Below the pieces are notes generated by a model, which was not told the origin of the DNA, did no database searches, and was given only the letters and a program-made list of their open reading frames with translations. From contig NADL03000521.1 of NCBI GenBank assembly GCA_002205965.3, forward strand, positions 1 through 64,000: 64,000 nt of DNA, given 5' to 3'. Source of the DNA: Kappaphycus alvarezii. Taxonomy: Eukaryota; Rhodophyta; Florideophyceae; Gigartinales; Solieriaceae. Shown one piece after another: positions 44,276 through 57,739 of the stretch. Numbering within the stretch: the first letter of the stretch is position 1; every line of letters starts with the position of its first letter. The position numbers and the translations under genes were made by a program.

Positions 44276-47200
44276 CTAGCACTTACGCTGAAGCGAGGTC
44301 GAGGGTGAGGCTCTCAAAGCGGGTATGAAATTAATCTGTACTTTATATCCGGGAGTGAGTGTACCCCATAAGTTGTACTTTTTTGATGGTCCTTTAGAAA
44401 TAGAAAACCTGGACGTACGATACTCGTATAGGTTTGCGTCCAGATATTTGGAATTTACTTCCCCATATCTTCCGATAAAACAATGGTATACTAATTCCGC
44501 AAGATTTGGACATGCTTCTATAAACCGCCCGTTTTGGAACAAGGAAAGAACTCTTACTAATATTTTGTAGTAAGAGTTCTTTTCTTTTTCAGGAGTAAAT
44601 GGTCCGTTCAACGTACGAGAACATAGTCATGTATTAATTAGAAGTGGAAAATGATGTGAAGTTCGTATTAATCCTACGTAAACGGAGAAATCAAAGAAGT
44701 TCTTTGAATGCAACGGTGAATTAAGTTAAGAAAGTTTGAAAAGGCCTGAAATCGTAAATCACATTGCCTTCATCTACTTTCGAGTTGGAGTGAAATTTTG
44801 ACAGGCTTCAGAGCTTTTAACGAACTGGTGAATATCCTTGTGCATGTTGAGGCACCTAAATCATTCCATAAAGAATGGCTTTGTTGTACAGTGTTCGTAA
44901 TGACCTAACACATTACAAAATATCAATAAGATCTTGATTCTTTCTTTCAAAGAAACTACTAGTCTTGGTCTGGTTTTAGTGAGTCGAAAATCCTCTTCTT
45001 TACACAGAGTAAACACGTGCTCTGATTCCTACGCCCGCATTTTTTGTACACTTTGCGTTCGTTTCGTATCTACAAATCCTCCAATAATCGATTGAGTTCT
45101 TGGACATTAGCCTTGATTTATTTTCAAAATCTCGGAGCTTTTATAGGTCCAATAAAATTCTCTTTAAAACAGTCGCCTGAATTCGAAGAGTTCCTCAAAC
45201 GAGAAAAATTAGTCAGCCGGCTGAATACTACGTCCGGGTCCGTATACAATTAACAAACTGGTATTGTGCTTAAATATTGAGCCCCTAGCAAGCCGTTGAT
45301 TCACATCTTTCTTCTAAAAGGCTTCCTTAAGTGCTTGATGGTCAGTAATGAGATTTTACTTTTCGAGTGATAAAAGATAAGCACGGAAACTTTTCAATGC
45401 AAAAAGAAATGTCAGTGTTTCCTTTTCCTAAACAGATTATCTCTTCTCTGTATAATATAGATTGAGACTTGCGAATTGAACCGAATGCAGCGTTCCGCTT
45501 TCGTCCTTTTGAGACAGAACTCTTCCCAAAGCTAGATCAAATACATCCTTTTGCTTCATAAATGGCTTTTCAAGATTTTGATACATGATGCGAAGATTCT
45601 CCTGTCCTTCAAGTCCTAGATTATTTCCTCTTTATCTATAATCGAAGGTCGATCCGATATAATGCTTTGGTTTAATTGTGTGGACTCGACGCAATATCGA
45701 ATTTTTAGATCCTTCTATTGCGCAACAACAACAGTATATGGCCATGGAGACTATAGTGGCCGAACAATATCATTTTAAAGCATAAATAAAACATTTTGTG
45801 GGATTGAATGGCCATATTTCGGCGATCAACTTCTACAATTGTGATAGACTGGTTGACCATGTGTGAGTTCGGATAATGAGTGACCGGTGTAATTGCTTTT
45901 CATAAGCCGGCAACACTCCATACATTAATCTTGGAAGATTTTAATATATCCGTTTTCTTTTTAGACACGTTTGAAGGGATGGTTTCCAATTTTTCAATAA
46001 TATCCACGACGTTTTGCTTTTCTTTCCGGTGACCATTCTCATCTATGTTTCGATGAACGATTTCCATTGCAACTAAATTTTTTTATTTGATCGTCACCGA
46101 ATCCTCTGCATATTTGGATGGATATTTAGTTTTCATATTCTTAATCTTGTCCTCGGATCCAACTTCATCGCAAACTGCTAAAATTTTAGAGCCCAGATTT
46201 GCCTTCAAATACTAGTCATCTTCTTTATCGTATCCAGAATCGTAATAGTTCCTTGCGAATTTTAGCATGCTTGTAGTATCATATTTTTTCCTATTTTCAA
46301 AGGGGTTGTTTGATTCTAGACCTTCGCTACAATAGCTAGAGATGAAGTCCTCACTGTTTGTATCTCTCACCTCTCCTGGCCTCACGCTTTTGTCAAAGTC
46401 TAAGGGAAAGTTTCCGTTTATGCCTCCAATTTGAACGATGAAACAGATTGATTTCCATGATTAATGCACATTCCCAGTTCCTCCATTGCAGTACATCCAA
46501 TGACTGCATCAAAAGGTTGCTCAGGCATAATAAAGAATTCAATTTCAACTTTCAAGTCCCCAAAAAGCACTGGAAATTTGTCCAAAGTGTCCATACATTA
46601 TGGTAAGGTTCCATCTGCAGCAACTATCCTTCCTTGAGTTGGAACAACTTCGAGGCCAAGTTTCGTCTCCAAATTTTCTGAAATAAAACTAGGAACAGCA
46701 ACCGAATCTAAAATAGTTTTGGTCCTCGTTCCCAAGATTTTGACCGGCACTAGCTTAGGACATCTTGGTGCTGTTAAGGCCTAGTTAAGGAATAGTTTTT
46801 TCCTTATTGGACTTCCGGTAATTCATGATTTTTTTTGGCTCTTTCTTTGCATCTTATGTGTCTTCCCTTAGTAGCTGACCAAACGTGATGTTAGTTGACG
46901 CTGAAGCGAGCTCGGCCAACAAGTTGTATTTTATCACATTCCCAAATAACCTTTCGGGATACTCTTGACTTTTTCCCCTGCTTTTACATGTTCCTTGCCG
47001 GAGCACTCTCCGCCGATAGAATTTGATCAAATGTTTTCTTCTGGAAGTGTATAGGTGCTGGAACATTCTCAGGCATTTCATGAAAATTATTGGCTTTTTC
47101 GATGATAAATTACCTTCTGCATCCTTTTCGTCATGATGACTTGGCCGATTTCGTCAAGGATAGATACATTCCCGGCGTTTTTCAGCTTATCATCCTTCCT

Positions 47201-48384
47201 TTTTGCAAAATTTTCATCTCAAGTACAGGCGAGCTTCGCTTCGTGCCTCCGAGATAGTGGCCCGTCTGTTATTTTTGGTCTAGCAGTTGTTTTCATGATG
47301 ACCGTATCTACCGCACTTCCCAAAACGATTATCCCTGTGGGGATTCTCCGGACATCTATTTGCAAAGCGCACAGACTCATGGCAATATGAGCAGACTTCT
47401 CCAGCCTTCGAAAAGCCATATTGGTTTTTCCTGATGATCAGAGTAAGGCTTTCCAGTTGTGACGTTGTCATGTCCATTCGATTGTCATGCAGGGTTTACA
47501 GTCTTTCTTAAAAGTTCCTAACATCACTTCTCACGCCTTACAAGGCCACTGAGCTGGTAGCTAGCCTTTGATAGTTTTTTTCAGGATGCACAAATGACAT
47601 CGATACAAGGTCTCCCTTCTGTCTGTCACCCAGCGCCTGAAATGGCTCCGAGTTCTTAAAAAACTCCACAGTAGTGCACTTCATACGAGATTAAACTTAT
47701 GAGTGTCTTAAACAAGTAGGAAGTCGAAGATCCCCCTATACTCCATTGCAGCGTCACGCAGCATTCCGTACTTGGCTTGGGCGTTGAATACAGGCTTCTC
47801 ATAGGGATTTCACAAGTAAAATAATGAACATAAAAACTCACTGAAGTTGAAGCAGGGCTCTATGACGGTGCGAATCATATCATCTGTTTCATCTTCCCTA
47901 TCATATTCTACCACAAGAAATTCTCATACGTCAGCCAAGTTACGCCCATTTACATTAAGGGAGCAGCCATCGAATAGCTTTTTATATATTTAGTCCTCGA
48001 ATCACAAGAAAGATAGGTGAGCAATCTTGCGGCCTTCTCTTCATTGTTCTTTTTTCTATTAAAACATTATCGTATATATAAAAATGCTTCGAAGTCTTCA
48101 TTCTTGCTTCATTTGAACGATATACGACCAGTATTAGGATCCATGACTGCCACAAAATAAAAATATAGATCAAACTGAAAACGAATCTGAAGCTTCACAA
48201 CTCGAATACTTCAGGTGCAAACCCTCCGAAAGAGTACCAAACGTTTGAGATAACTCTACAGAGGATGATATTACCAGCCCCAGCTGTCCAAAGACGGAGG
48301 TGTTGCGAGCAACGCGAGTGCTACCGAAGTATAGTTGTAGGAATGAGAAGGGATGCATAAGGACGAGGGCCAAGGGTCTACTAT
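44276..48384 (-). mobile_element. Old Ty3/gypsy element, heavily decayed; LTR continues at 52565
   Basis: Fossil relative of the young element at 53-61 kb. In element order it keeps an LTR part (about 48258-48384, continuing at 52565 after a nested insertion), gag with a CCHC knuckle (47.3-48.2 kb), protease (near 46.5-46.8 kb), scattered reverse-transcriptase and RNase H matches (45.2-45.8 kb), and the unknown post-integrase domain (44.28-44.61 kb). It is about 1 kb shorter than the young copy, with many breaks, and has drifted towards AT. Old. Confidence 0.8.
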
Positions 48385-51300
48385 TGCAGGTCATGAGTTT
48401 ACTCTTTTTCTCTTCGGTTTATGTGTTGTTCAAGCGCTATGTTGTACAATATTTTGCGGTAGTGTTTAGTACGTGTACCGGAAGGTGAGCTGTGTCTGAC
48501 GAATACGAATGTACAGAATAGCCAATTGTTCAACTGCTACAAAGTTCAAATTCATATACACGCTGTACTGTCAGTAAATCGAGCCATTGGACAAACTGTT
48601 GGCCGCAATCTTATACTTTTATCACTTGTGGTGACTTCATTTTTATGAGCTTTATCATCTGGCTGAGTTTGGTACGCTTCAAAATCTTTGCCATGACGTC
48701 TGCAAACATCGTATTATCTGGCTCATTATATATTTATACGGTACCACGCAAGACATTGTGTAGCAGGAACTGATATTTGAGGTAAATGTGCTTAGAAATT
48801 TCAGACACGACCGGTGTGTGGACATCACATATGCAGACCATGTTTTCCTCACCAATTTGAAGCTTGAACAAATGCTCCACGGTACCATCATCCAGTACTT
48901 TGTTTAATAAATACCTGAAATTCTTCAACAAGAGTGGTTCTCTTATATAAAATGCCATTGTAACAAATTTAGCTTCTTTTGAGCTTTAAAATACTACTTT
49001 TTGTTGTTTAGGGCCCCACCTGATTAAACCTACATTACATACAAACACATAACGGCTAATTGACTTTTGTGTTGGCTTTTCCTGTGCCCAGTAGGCATCT
49101 CTGAATCTCATCACTTCTGTAAATTCTGCTCTCTGTTAGTTGATCCTTATTTCCGCTGTACCCTAGATGTACCTGAATACATGTTTCCCTGTGGTTCAAA
49201 AAGCATCACTGAGGCGGTGCATGTATCGCGCGAGATGTTTGACGCCACTCTCAGCCTTTTTCAATAAACCAGTAGTTTGCGGTAAATAGATTTCCTCTTT
49301 TAACGGTGCATTCAAGAATGTGTTCTTGACATTAATTAGAGAACCTTTCTAGTCAAAATGTACTGCCAAACCATTAATAGCCGATTTTTGAGTAATTTGC
49401 GACAGGAGCAAAAAAGGCCGTGAAATCTACGCCAGATATTTGTAAAAACCTTTTCATCACCAAACTTTTTTTCATCTTTCCACTTCCTCTCTCCAATTAC
49501 GCTTCAGGTCAAACAAACAATTTTTTATCACCTTTCTCCCTTCTGGTAAGTTGAAAAGCTCCCATGTGTTCAGTTCGCTCAAAGAATTATCCTCTTATTC
49601 CGTTTCGTCTATTCAGTCGGCATCATCTTCCATTTCAAGGGCTTCTGTGTACAATTTTGGAATACTTCCATCATCAGTTACGTCGTACACGATTGTACTA
49701 ATTTCCTCATACCCTAGCCAACTGGGTGATATTCCTGCCGTGTGGCGATTAGTTCGGCGAACAGCAGGTTAATATATTAGATGATCTACAATCTCTTTAT
49801 CGGATCAATCACCATTTTCAATTTTATTTTTCTCGTTGTATTCGCTTAGCTTAAACCTATCATTTGAAGTGTTCCCATCAAAAGTTTTCTCTTCTTCATC
49901 TGCAGACTCATGCGTTCTTGCAATTACTGCACCCTCACCATATTCAATGTCACCAAAGATGACATCATTGTCATTCAAGTCAAATTCGATTACTTTCTTC
50001 TGTTTCCATGTTATTTACATATCTTTATTGAATTTTACATCATGAATCTCAATTTTTTTCTATTCTGGAAGAGTGAGGAATCTGTAGGTATCCCCTTTGC
50101 AGTACCCCACCAAAATCCCCTTGTTGTTCTACTATCAAACTTTACACCCCGTTTCTCTTTCCACTTTTATACATTAGCTTTGCATCCGAATTTCCAAAAG
50201 TGTCCCACGCCCGGTGTCTGCTGATGTAAGACCTAAAAAGGCGTCTTATTCATTTACCAACTTCGCGTTACCAAAGGATTTCGGATAAGGCATGCATTAT
50301 TGACTGCTTCTGCCAATAAGTTCTCGATAGATTCAAGCATACTGAATAGCGTTGTTCTCGCCATATCCAAAGGTGTACGATTAATTCGCTCTACTTGTAT
50401 ATTTGACTCCGGAGAGTATGAGATTGTAACTTCATGTACGATTTACCTTTGCTTCAACGAGTTTTGAAACGAATTTACTACATATTCGCCCACTTCATCA
50501 GATCTCATCCACTTCACAGTCTGTCAGTAGGTACATACCAGTTTCTCTACCCTCTCGTTGAAAAAATTCTCTAATTACTTAATCATCTAAATCACAGCCC
50601 TCTCTGCTCCATTCCTCTTGCTTAAGAAAATACCATGGAATACCCCCTGTATTGGTCCAATAACGTAATATGCCAAGCGATTGGTATTTCATGGGTACAA
50701 AAACATCTTTGTAAACTCTCTCAGCTGGCATATGAACAACTAAGTCCTTATTTTTTGGGACCGTCTGGATGCTCGTGTCGACTTTTCGAACTTTCATGGC
50801 TCACAGTGTGACAAGTCTTCACCAATGTCTTCCCTTTTCACGCCAGTCACATAAGAAGCGGTAGCTAGCAAAATATTCTTGCTGTAATGAACTAGTCGCT
50901 GATGCCATTCTGCTTTCCTTTTGGCGCTGGCAATGTTTGCTTCTCCATTTCAAACGCTTACTATTGCCTAGTACATACCATTATTTGTATCTATACCTAT
51001 TATTTAAACCCCATCAGTTTGCTCATGAATAATGTGTAGCACACCATCACCAGATTGGTTCTCGGCTTCATCGATTACAATATTTTAATGTTTATTTATT
51101 GCTTGAGAAAGAGATACTATATTGTACATCAAGTCGGGCACGCAAGCTAAATTTTTAGCGCAATCTTTTTTCTCATCCCTTGAACCACAGCTGTTATCAT
51201 TACCGCTCTATGTCCAACTAGATTGAAGACATCATGGTTTCTTACTCTGACAATGTCGCTTCCCTCTGTGAAGGAGGAAAGATTCTCAGTGCGGTTTCAC

Positions 51301-52564
51301 GTATGCCTCGTGCACCTACAGTCTAATATCAAGTTGTCAGGCTTCTTTCCTTGGTGTTTACCATGAAATGATTGAAGCAATGCTAGCATCACTGTCGCCT
51401 TGTGCTTCCTATTTCTGCAATTTCTAGCAATATGTCCCGGCTTGCCGCATATGAATCAGCTTGACTCGTGCATAATTTCGCTCTTACGCTTATTTTTGTT
51501 ATGCCAGCAGTTCTTCGATAAGTGTTCCAGCTTACCCTTGTTGTAACAATTTCTGCTTTGATCAACTTTAGAGGTTAGGATACCTTCTCTTCGATCTCCT
51601 CTGAGGCCGCCAAGCGTGTTTCCGAAACAATCAGCTTGAAAAACGCACTATGGTACGTATTTACACTGCCCATAACTTCTTCGAAGATGACATGGATTCG
51701 TTTGGCAATCCTCTAAGCAGTGATGGCTTTCTCTCTATCTCTGTAATAAGATTCCCGGTGCTTTCCATTTCATTAACCAACTCGAATATATTTTTCGAGT
51801 AAAGAATAATCATTACACCCCCTTTAAGCAAGACAATATGCTGTTTTGATAGCTTCAGATCTATCGAAGCATCAGAAACAGCCTGAAATATTTCCTTCAA
51901 CAACTTCCAGACCCTTGTCGGACACCTTTCTCTCCTCAACGCTTCCTTGTAAGTCGGATCGATTGACATCAATAAGTACCCGAGCGCCATGTCCTTTTTA
52001 CACGTCCGAACCTCTGAATCAACAGTTTCATCAGCTAAACGCGATCTCTCTTCCAAGAAGTCCAGGGGGCGGTTCCCCTTTCCCATTACGGCATTTTTAC
52101 CCACTTCAATAATAATTTACTCTTAAACACCGTTTACATGCAGTTGGACCACGATAGGTAGTTATCCGCACTTAACGTTACAATCCCAAACCTTACAAGT
52201 TCATTTTCGTCCAGAGAAGTAATTAGCAATGCAAGAGGTTATGGGCCTCTTGCCTTGCTAATTACTTCTATCTTTGGGCCCATAAGCTCTTGCAGATCAT
52301 GAGTTGATTCCTTTTCTCTTCGGTCTCTGTGTTGGTCAAGCGCTATTTTATATGCTACTTTGCGGCAGAGTTTAGTACATATACCGAGAGGTGAGCTGGA
52401 CATCAAAGCTAAATCATATTTGCCTACAGTACAGTCTGGCAAATACAAATATACAAACCACCCAATTTTTCAATTGCGACAAAGCCCACATACATGTACG
52501 TGCTGGAGTGTCAGTCATTTTTGCCGTTTGACAAATCGTTGGTCGCAATCACATACTTGCATCA
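48385..52564 (-). mobile_element. Ty1/copia element nested in the old gypsy LTR
   Basis: LTRs 48385-48624 and 52291-52564 both begin TGCAG(G/A)TCATGAGTT and end ATCA. They share TCTCTTCGGT, GTCAAGCGCTAT and GTTGG(C/T)CGCAATC with clear divergence. The interior keeps a UBN2-type gag (51.66-52.10 kb), integrase-derived sequence near 50.6-50.8 kb and a pol end near 48.7-48.96 kb. A primer-binding site matching the initiator tRNA (TGGGCCCATAAGC, 52275-52287) adjoins the 5' LTR. Many breaks; an old insertion, but younger than its gypsy host. Confidence 0.82.
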
Positions 52565-52890
52565 TATACATGTAATTATAAAAGGGGCAGGGCCTAACAA
52601 CTATGGTCATGGACTTGCAACGAAGAAATTTTTCTTAGGTCGGAAGTTGACTTTCAACTTATAGACTACTTCTGTCTTCACTTCAAGTTATCTCCCAAGT
52701 TGCTTGCCCTCTTGTAGTGGAAGCAGTTTATCTAGCTTAAATAGAAATTTTGGGTAAAGTCTCATTCAAACATAATAAGTACCATAAAAGGTTTTAAAGG
52801 GAATCATATTGACGGGAAAAAATAACAAGGTTGATACTAGCGAACTTAGAATTCAAATGTGTACAGTCATGGCTTCTAGATGTAAATTCT
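52565..52890 (-). mobile_element. Other half of the old gypsy LTR
   Basis: TATAAAAGGGGCAGGG, TTGACTTTCAACTT, GGAAGCAGTTTATC and AAAGTCTCATTCAAACA continue the LTR interrupted at 48384. In the intact LTR the two joins are adjacent (GGGCTACAAGCAAG then TATAAAAGG). Confidence 0.75.
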
Positions 52891-52892
52891 TT

Positions 52893-53030
52893 CAGGGAAA
52901 GATTTGGGTGTTTTCCTCTGGTAAGATATATTAGGTCTATTCCAAACTTTTCCACACCACAATCGACTGAAAAGGGCATACAGACATAGAAATGGGGGAG
53001 GAACTACGCTTTCTAAAAGGGCAACTAAAG
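52893..53030 (+). repeat. Copy of the MITE-family end
   Basis: GGGAAAGATTTGGGTG, TTTTCCTCTGGTAAGATATA, ACCACAATCGACTGAAAAGG and GGAACTACGC align over about 130 bp with the reverse complement of 25090-25232. Confidence 0.75.
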
Positions 53031-53273
53031 GCTAAATTCCTTCTGTATTATGAATCGGTTCCTGAAAGTCTGTGTGTGTTTTTGCAGTCCTCCGTGTAGA
53101 TGTAGTGTGAAGACACGGCATGGGACTGCACTCAATCGAAATTTCATTAATATTCTGTGTAATAGAGGTTACAAGTCAATCTGCATCCAATAGATGATTA
53201 TGTGATGTGTGATTTTGAAAGCCTTGGACGGTTCGGCTAGCTCTTGTTAAATACTCGGTCCATCCATGCATAC

Positions 53274-53993
53274 TGATAGGGGTAAATCGTCGGGAGAAGA
53301 GATACTTAGAACCAACTACCCCAACACGGAGGTGTTGCGAGCGACAAAAGTGCTACCGTGGTATAGTTGAACAAATAAAAAGGAGTGTATATGGGAGAGA
53401 GTTGAGAGGGCTACAAGCAAGTATAAAAGGGGCAGGGTCTACCACTGATGCTCTGCGACCAGCTTAGGAAAAAGTTTTCTAGGGTCTGAAGTTGACTCTC
53501 AACTTCCTACTACTCGGAGCTTGACCTGAAGTTGTCTGCCAACTTGCTTGACCTCCACTAGAGGAAGCAGTTTACTCGGCTTATATAGACTTTTGGCTAT
53601 CCTAAAAGTCTTCAAACAAACAGACTAATAACCATAAAATGCATTCACGGGAATCGTGTGAACCAGAGAGACCATTAGAAGATATTTCCTCAAGGTAAAT
53701 ATCTAGGTGCCATACCCATGCCAGCCACCCATCGGCCAGGGGTGGGAATTGATGTGGCCATTATATAGACCTTTCAGAGTCACTCGTAGTATCACCCACA
53801 ACCTAGAACTGTACTGACATCCACTATGACAGCGTGTCCTAAAATAAAAAATCAACCGATGAATTTGCCACACTCACCCAAATTAAAAATATCTTGCAAA
53901 TTCAAAAACTGTAAAAATATCTTCCCAGTTCCAATACTGTATACAATTATGGTCCTCATCTAGATTTTTTCGTGTGCGAATTTGTGCACATCA
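53274..53993 (-). repeat. 3' LTR of the young gypsy element
   Basis: 720 bp. The plus strand starts TGATAGGGGTAAATCG and ends GTGCACATCA. It contains the TATAAAAGGGGCAGGG segment shared by every gypsy-type LTR in the window. A purine-rich GAGCGGGAGGGCG, in element sense, adjoins it as the likely polypurine tract. Confidence 0.95.
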
Positions 53994-54029
53994 CGCCCTC
54001 CCGCTCAAGACGAACGTCCCGGCTCGTTC

Positions 54030-55000
54030 TCAATGCTCTTGTTGTTCTTGTGGGAGTTCTATCCATTCATCAGGGAGAGTATAGGGTTCACTGTAAGGAT
54101 ATGGTAGTAGCTCATTTCCAATATGATGAGAGAGTGTGTACCGTGCGATAACCGGCTCATCTCCTTGGTCAAGAGTTTCGTAGATTCGGTGTATGGTTTC
54201 ATAGTGTTCTCTAATGAGCTCCTCCCGTTTCACTTCTCCAAACCTTCCAAATGTGAGGTAGTAAACGTAGTATGCAAACTTTTCTGCAACGGGTCCAGAA
54301 ACGGGTATCTGAAGGAGAAAAAAACTCGCAACATAAGGACTGAGTCCTCACGAGTAAGGTGCGCCCCGTGAATGGTCTGGAAGCACATGCAAATACTAAT
54401 GGCAAAAAAGGAAATTACTTCTGCTTCTCGAGGGTCCTCTGTCATTTCGCGAAGCCAACGTCTAATTGGTAGCCGTCCAATAATTAAGGATGCATAGTTT
54501 CCCCTTGGGAGACTAGGCGGTGTTTGGGCGATCTTCTTGGCGATCTTCCTCGCTGCTCCCGACGCCTTGCCCTCTTCGATGATCCGCCTCGATCACTTGA
54601 TGGTCCTGCCCGTATCATCATCACGGTCTCGGGAGGATCTTGGTCTCCAGCTGAGGTTGTGTTTCTGAGCGGAGCAACGTAAGGTTCCCATAGAGGATAT
54701 GGGACCAGTCGATATTCCATATCAGGGGGCAAGCTGTAACCTCTCAGTCGCACATCTTGGTTGTTCTTGAGAAATACGTAAACTGGACGGATAATGTTCA
54801 GATATGTTTGCGACAAGTCTCCGATAGCTACCATTCCATACCTCCCTATAGAGTAATGATATATGACTTCCACAAACTCTGGACCTGCTTCCGTGAACCT
54901 TCCGTTTTGGAATGAGAATAGAACTCTGATCAATAGTCGGAAATCTTCTTGAGGTAGCAATGGTCCGTTCAACGTACGAAAACATAGGCATATATTAATG
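54030..55000 (-). mobile_element. Gypsy post-integrase region with duplicated unknown domain
   Basis: After the integrase C-terminal part, the element encodes a segment with ICLCFRTLNGP, EDFRLLIRVLFSFQNGRF, YSIGRYGMV and PYPLWEPY. A second, diverged version with ICMCFQTIHG, EDSVLMLRVFFSF and PYPYSEPY follows before the LTR. Between them lies an Arg/Ser-rich stretch (SSKRARRREQRGRSPRRS). The old gypsy copy has the same domain at 44.28-44.61 kb. I recognise no known family; an envelope-like or accessory role is possible but unproven. Confidence 0.7.
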
Positions 55001-55299
55001 TAGAAATGGATGATTACGTGGAGTTCGTAGTAGTCACGCGTAATCGAGATGATCCATTCCCAGGCCCTTTTTCCTCCCATAGGAATCATTCTATAGTTAA
55101 AGATGAGTATGCCCCGTGGTTGCGCATAGTCCTGTGTGAGAAGGAATTCTTCAGGCCTCTGATGGTAAGGGACCAGACGACGTGCATGGATTGCCCTCCT
55201 TGATCTCTTCCCTGAGCTTGAACAGAGCTTATAATGCGGGTGTCTTTCCTCCGTGACGATGCAAGGGTTCGAGTACTTTGTTTGGAAAGCCGGCCACTT

Positions 55300-56290
55300 C
55301 ACAGCCTGTTGCATTGCTTTTCCGTGTGCTACAAGTACTTTAGAGCCGACTGAGAAAGTTTGGACTGGAGGCTCTTCATCCTTATTTCTTGTCTGTGTTA
55401 GCGCGCGGTGTGATCTCCAGCTTTCGGTGGCCAGTAGTTCGACCTCTCTACTCTCTTCATCGATAACATTTGTTTCCATATCTCTCTGTAACATTCTAGG
55501 AGCTCTTCCGTACATTAGCTCAAACGGTGACCGTCCACTTCTTCCTCTTCTTCGCGATAGCCGTATAACACTTTTGGTAAGGCATCTTCCCACTGGATTT
55601 CATTCTCGACATAGTTTTCGATATTGATCGTTTGATGGTTCCAACCATCCTCTCCGCTTTCCCGTTTGACATAGGAGCGTATGCGAGAACTGTCTTCAGC
55701 TGAATCCCTTTCTTCCAAGAAACGAAGCAGTGAAGTTGCAGTAAAACAAAGGGCGTTATCTGAGATGATCCTTTTTGGAAGACCAAACGGTTCAATTATT
55801 TCTTTTTCGATGAATCTCAGGACCACTTCAGCATTGGCCTCCTCAACTGCAACTGCTATTGGCCATCCAGTAAGATGTTCCACCCCTATAAGGAGGTATT
55901 TGTTTCCGGAAGAGGTTTCCTTGAATGGGCCGGCAAAGTCAATTGAGAAGGTTTCAAAGAGACCGGAAACTGGAAAGCCTAGAGTTGTCTTATACTTTCG
56001 TATTGGCGTGAATTTTTGACAGTTGTCGCAGCTTTTCACGAAGTTATAGACGTCCTTATGGATACTGGGCCACCAGAATCTCTCAGTAACGAATTTCTTG
56101 GTTGTTTCGAGATCCCAATGCCCTAACTCATCATGAAAAGTCCTCAAGATCTTCATTCTTTCTTTCAAAGGGGCCACTAGTCGAGGACCGGCTTTGTGTG
56201 TCGGAAGAGTTTCCCATTCCACAATGTAAAGCCTTTTGTTCCTGCGTACCCAATTTCTGTGTTCGAGATCAACCTTTCTCATTTCTAGTC
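55300..56290 (-). mobile_element. Gypsy integrase region
   Basis: Contains the H2C2 zinc-binding part (FHDELGHWDLETTK, CDNCQKF), the core with FSIDFAGPF, IISDNALCF and the spaced catalytic acidic positions of Ty3/gypsy integrases, and a C-terminal part with FSVGSKVLV. The typical order after RNase H supports Ty3/gypsy rather than copia. Confidence 0.9.
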
Positions 56291-56299
56291 CATCAGGAA

Positions 56300-57730
56300 T
56301 TTAATAGTCCGTGAATATAGCTTCGTACTCGTTATTGTTCGGCACTTGCACCTCGGCAACTCCGACGATGTTCTCGGAAGCTTTTTCATTTGGAATCAGT
56401 GGATCCCTCAAGCGGGATAGGTAGTCGGCAGGCTGATTATTGCGTCCGGGCCTATACACAATTTCAAACCGATATTCTGCGAAAATGTCGAGCCATCGGG
56501 CCAAGCGGTGATGTACATCTTTCTTTTGGAATGCTGTCTTAAGTGCCTGGTGATCAGTTATCAAGACAAATTTCTCGAGTGATAAAGGTATACGCGAAAC
56601 TTTTTCAGTGCGAAGACAACAGCGAGCGCTTCTTTTTCGCAGACTGAGTATCTCCTTTCCGCATCATTCAGAGTGCGACTTGCGAATTGAACCGGGTGTA
56701 GTCTTCCGTTTTCATCTTTTTGGGACAAAACGGCACCCAAAGACCGTTCTGAGGCATCTGTCTCCACAACAAATGGTCTCTTGAAATCTGGATACATGAG
56801 CACTGGGGGGACACATAGCTTATCTTTAAGCTCTTCAAATGCGGTTTGCATTTCCTTGTTCCATAAAAATTTTCCGTTCTTTGTTGTGCTGGCATGTAAC
56901 GGTGCTGCAGTCTTGGCGAAATCTTTGATAAATCTCCTGTAATATGAGGCCAGTCCTAAGAAGCTTCGAACCTCCGTCTTTGAAGCGGGCCTTGGTGCCA
57001 ACTTGATTTTTTTCGTTTTCTCTGGATCCACTTTAATTCCCTCTTGATCGACGATATGACCGAGTAATTGGATAGACGTTTTCGCAAAGAAGCATTTGCT
57101 TAACTTAATTTTCAGGCTGTACGCATCTATTTCTCCACCACAGTCTTGACATGCGATATGTGCTGATCCAAGGTTTTTGAGAATATCACTACATCATCGA
57201 TATAAACTCTTGCAAATGGAAGTCCTTTCAAAACCTCGTTCATCATTCTTTGGAATGTAGCTGGGGCATTCATGAGACCAAAAGGCATCACTTCGAACCT
57301 GAATGTACCGGCTTTGCTGGTAAAAGTTGTTTTTCCTTACATTTTTCATCAATGGAATCTGCCAATAACCAGTGTAAAGATCAATTGAGGTGAAGTATCT
57401 CCCGTCCTTCAAGTCCTCGAGGATTTCCTCCATATTCGGAATCGGAAATCGATCGGGTATCATTCTCTGGTTCAGTTGTCGGTAATCGACGCAAAAACGA
57501 AGTTTCCATCCTTCTTTGGTGCTACCACAACTGGAAATGACCATGGGGATGAAACTGGCCGAATAATATCATTTTCCAGCATACTTGTAACATTCTCTGA
57601 GATAAATTGGTCATATTTTGGCGGTTGACGTCTAGGCCTGTGGTAAATTGGTTGAGTATCGGTAAGTTCAAATGAGTGAGTGACCGGTACACTTGCTTGT
57701 CTTAGATCGGAACGCTCCATGCAATTACTT
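56300..57730 (-). mobile_element. Gypsy reverse transcriptase and RNase H region
   Basis: Motifs include FCVDYRQLNQ, FTSIDLYTGYWQIPL, a YIDDVVIF block near 57.19 kb, SFLGLASYYRRFIKDFAK, VVETDASERSLGAVLSQ and the RNase H end LITDHQALKTAF. All are standard for Ty3/gypsy pol. Confidence 0.9.
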
Positions 57731-57739
57731 CGGAAGATG

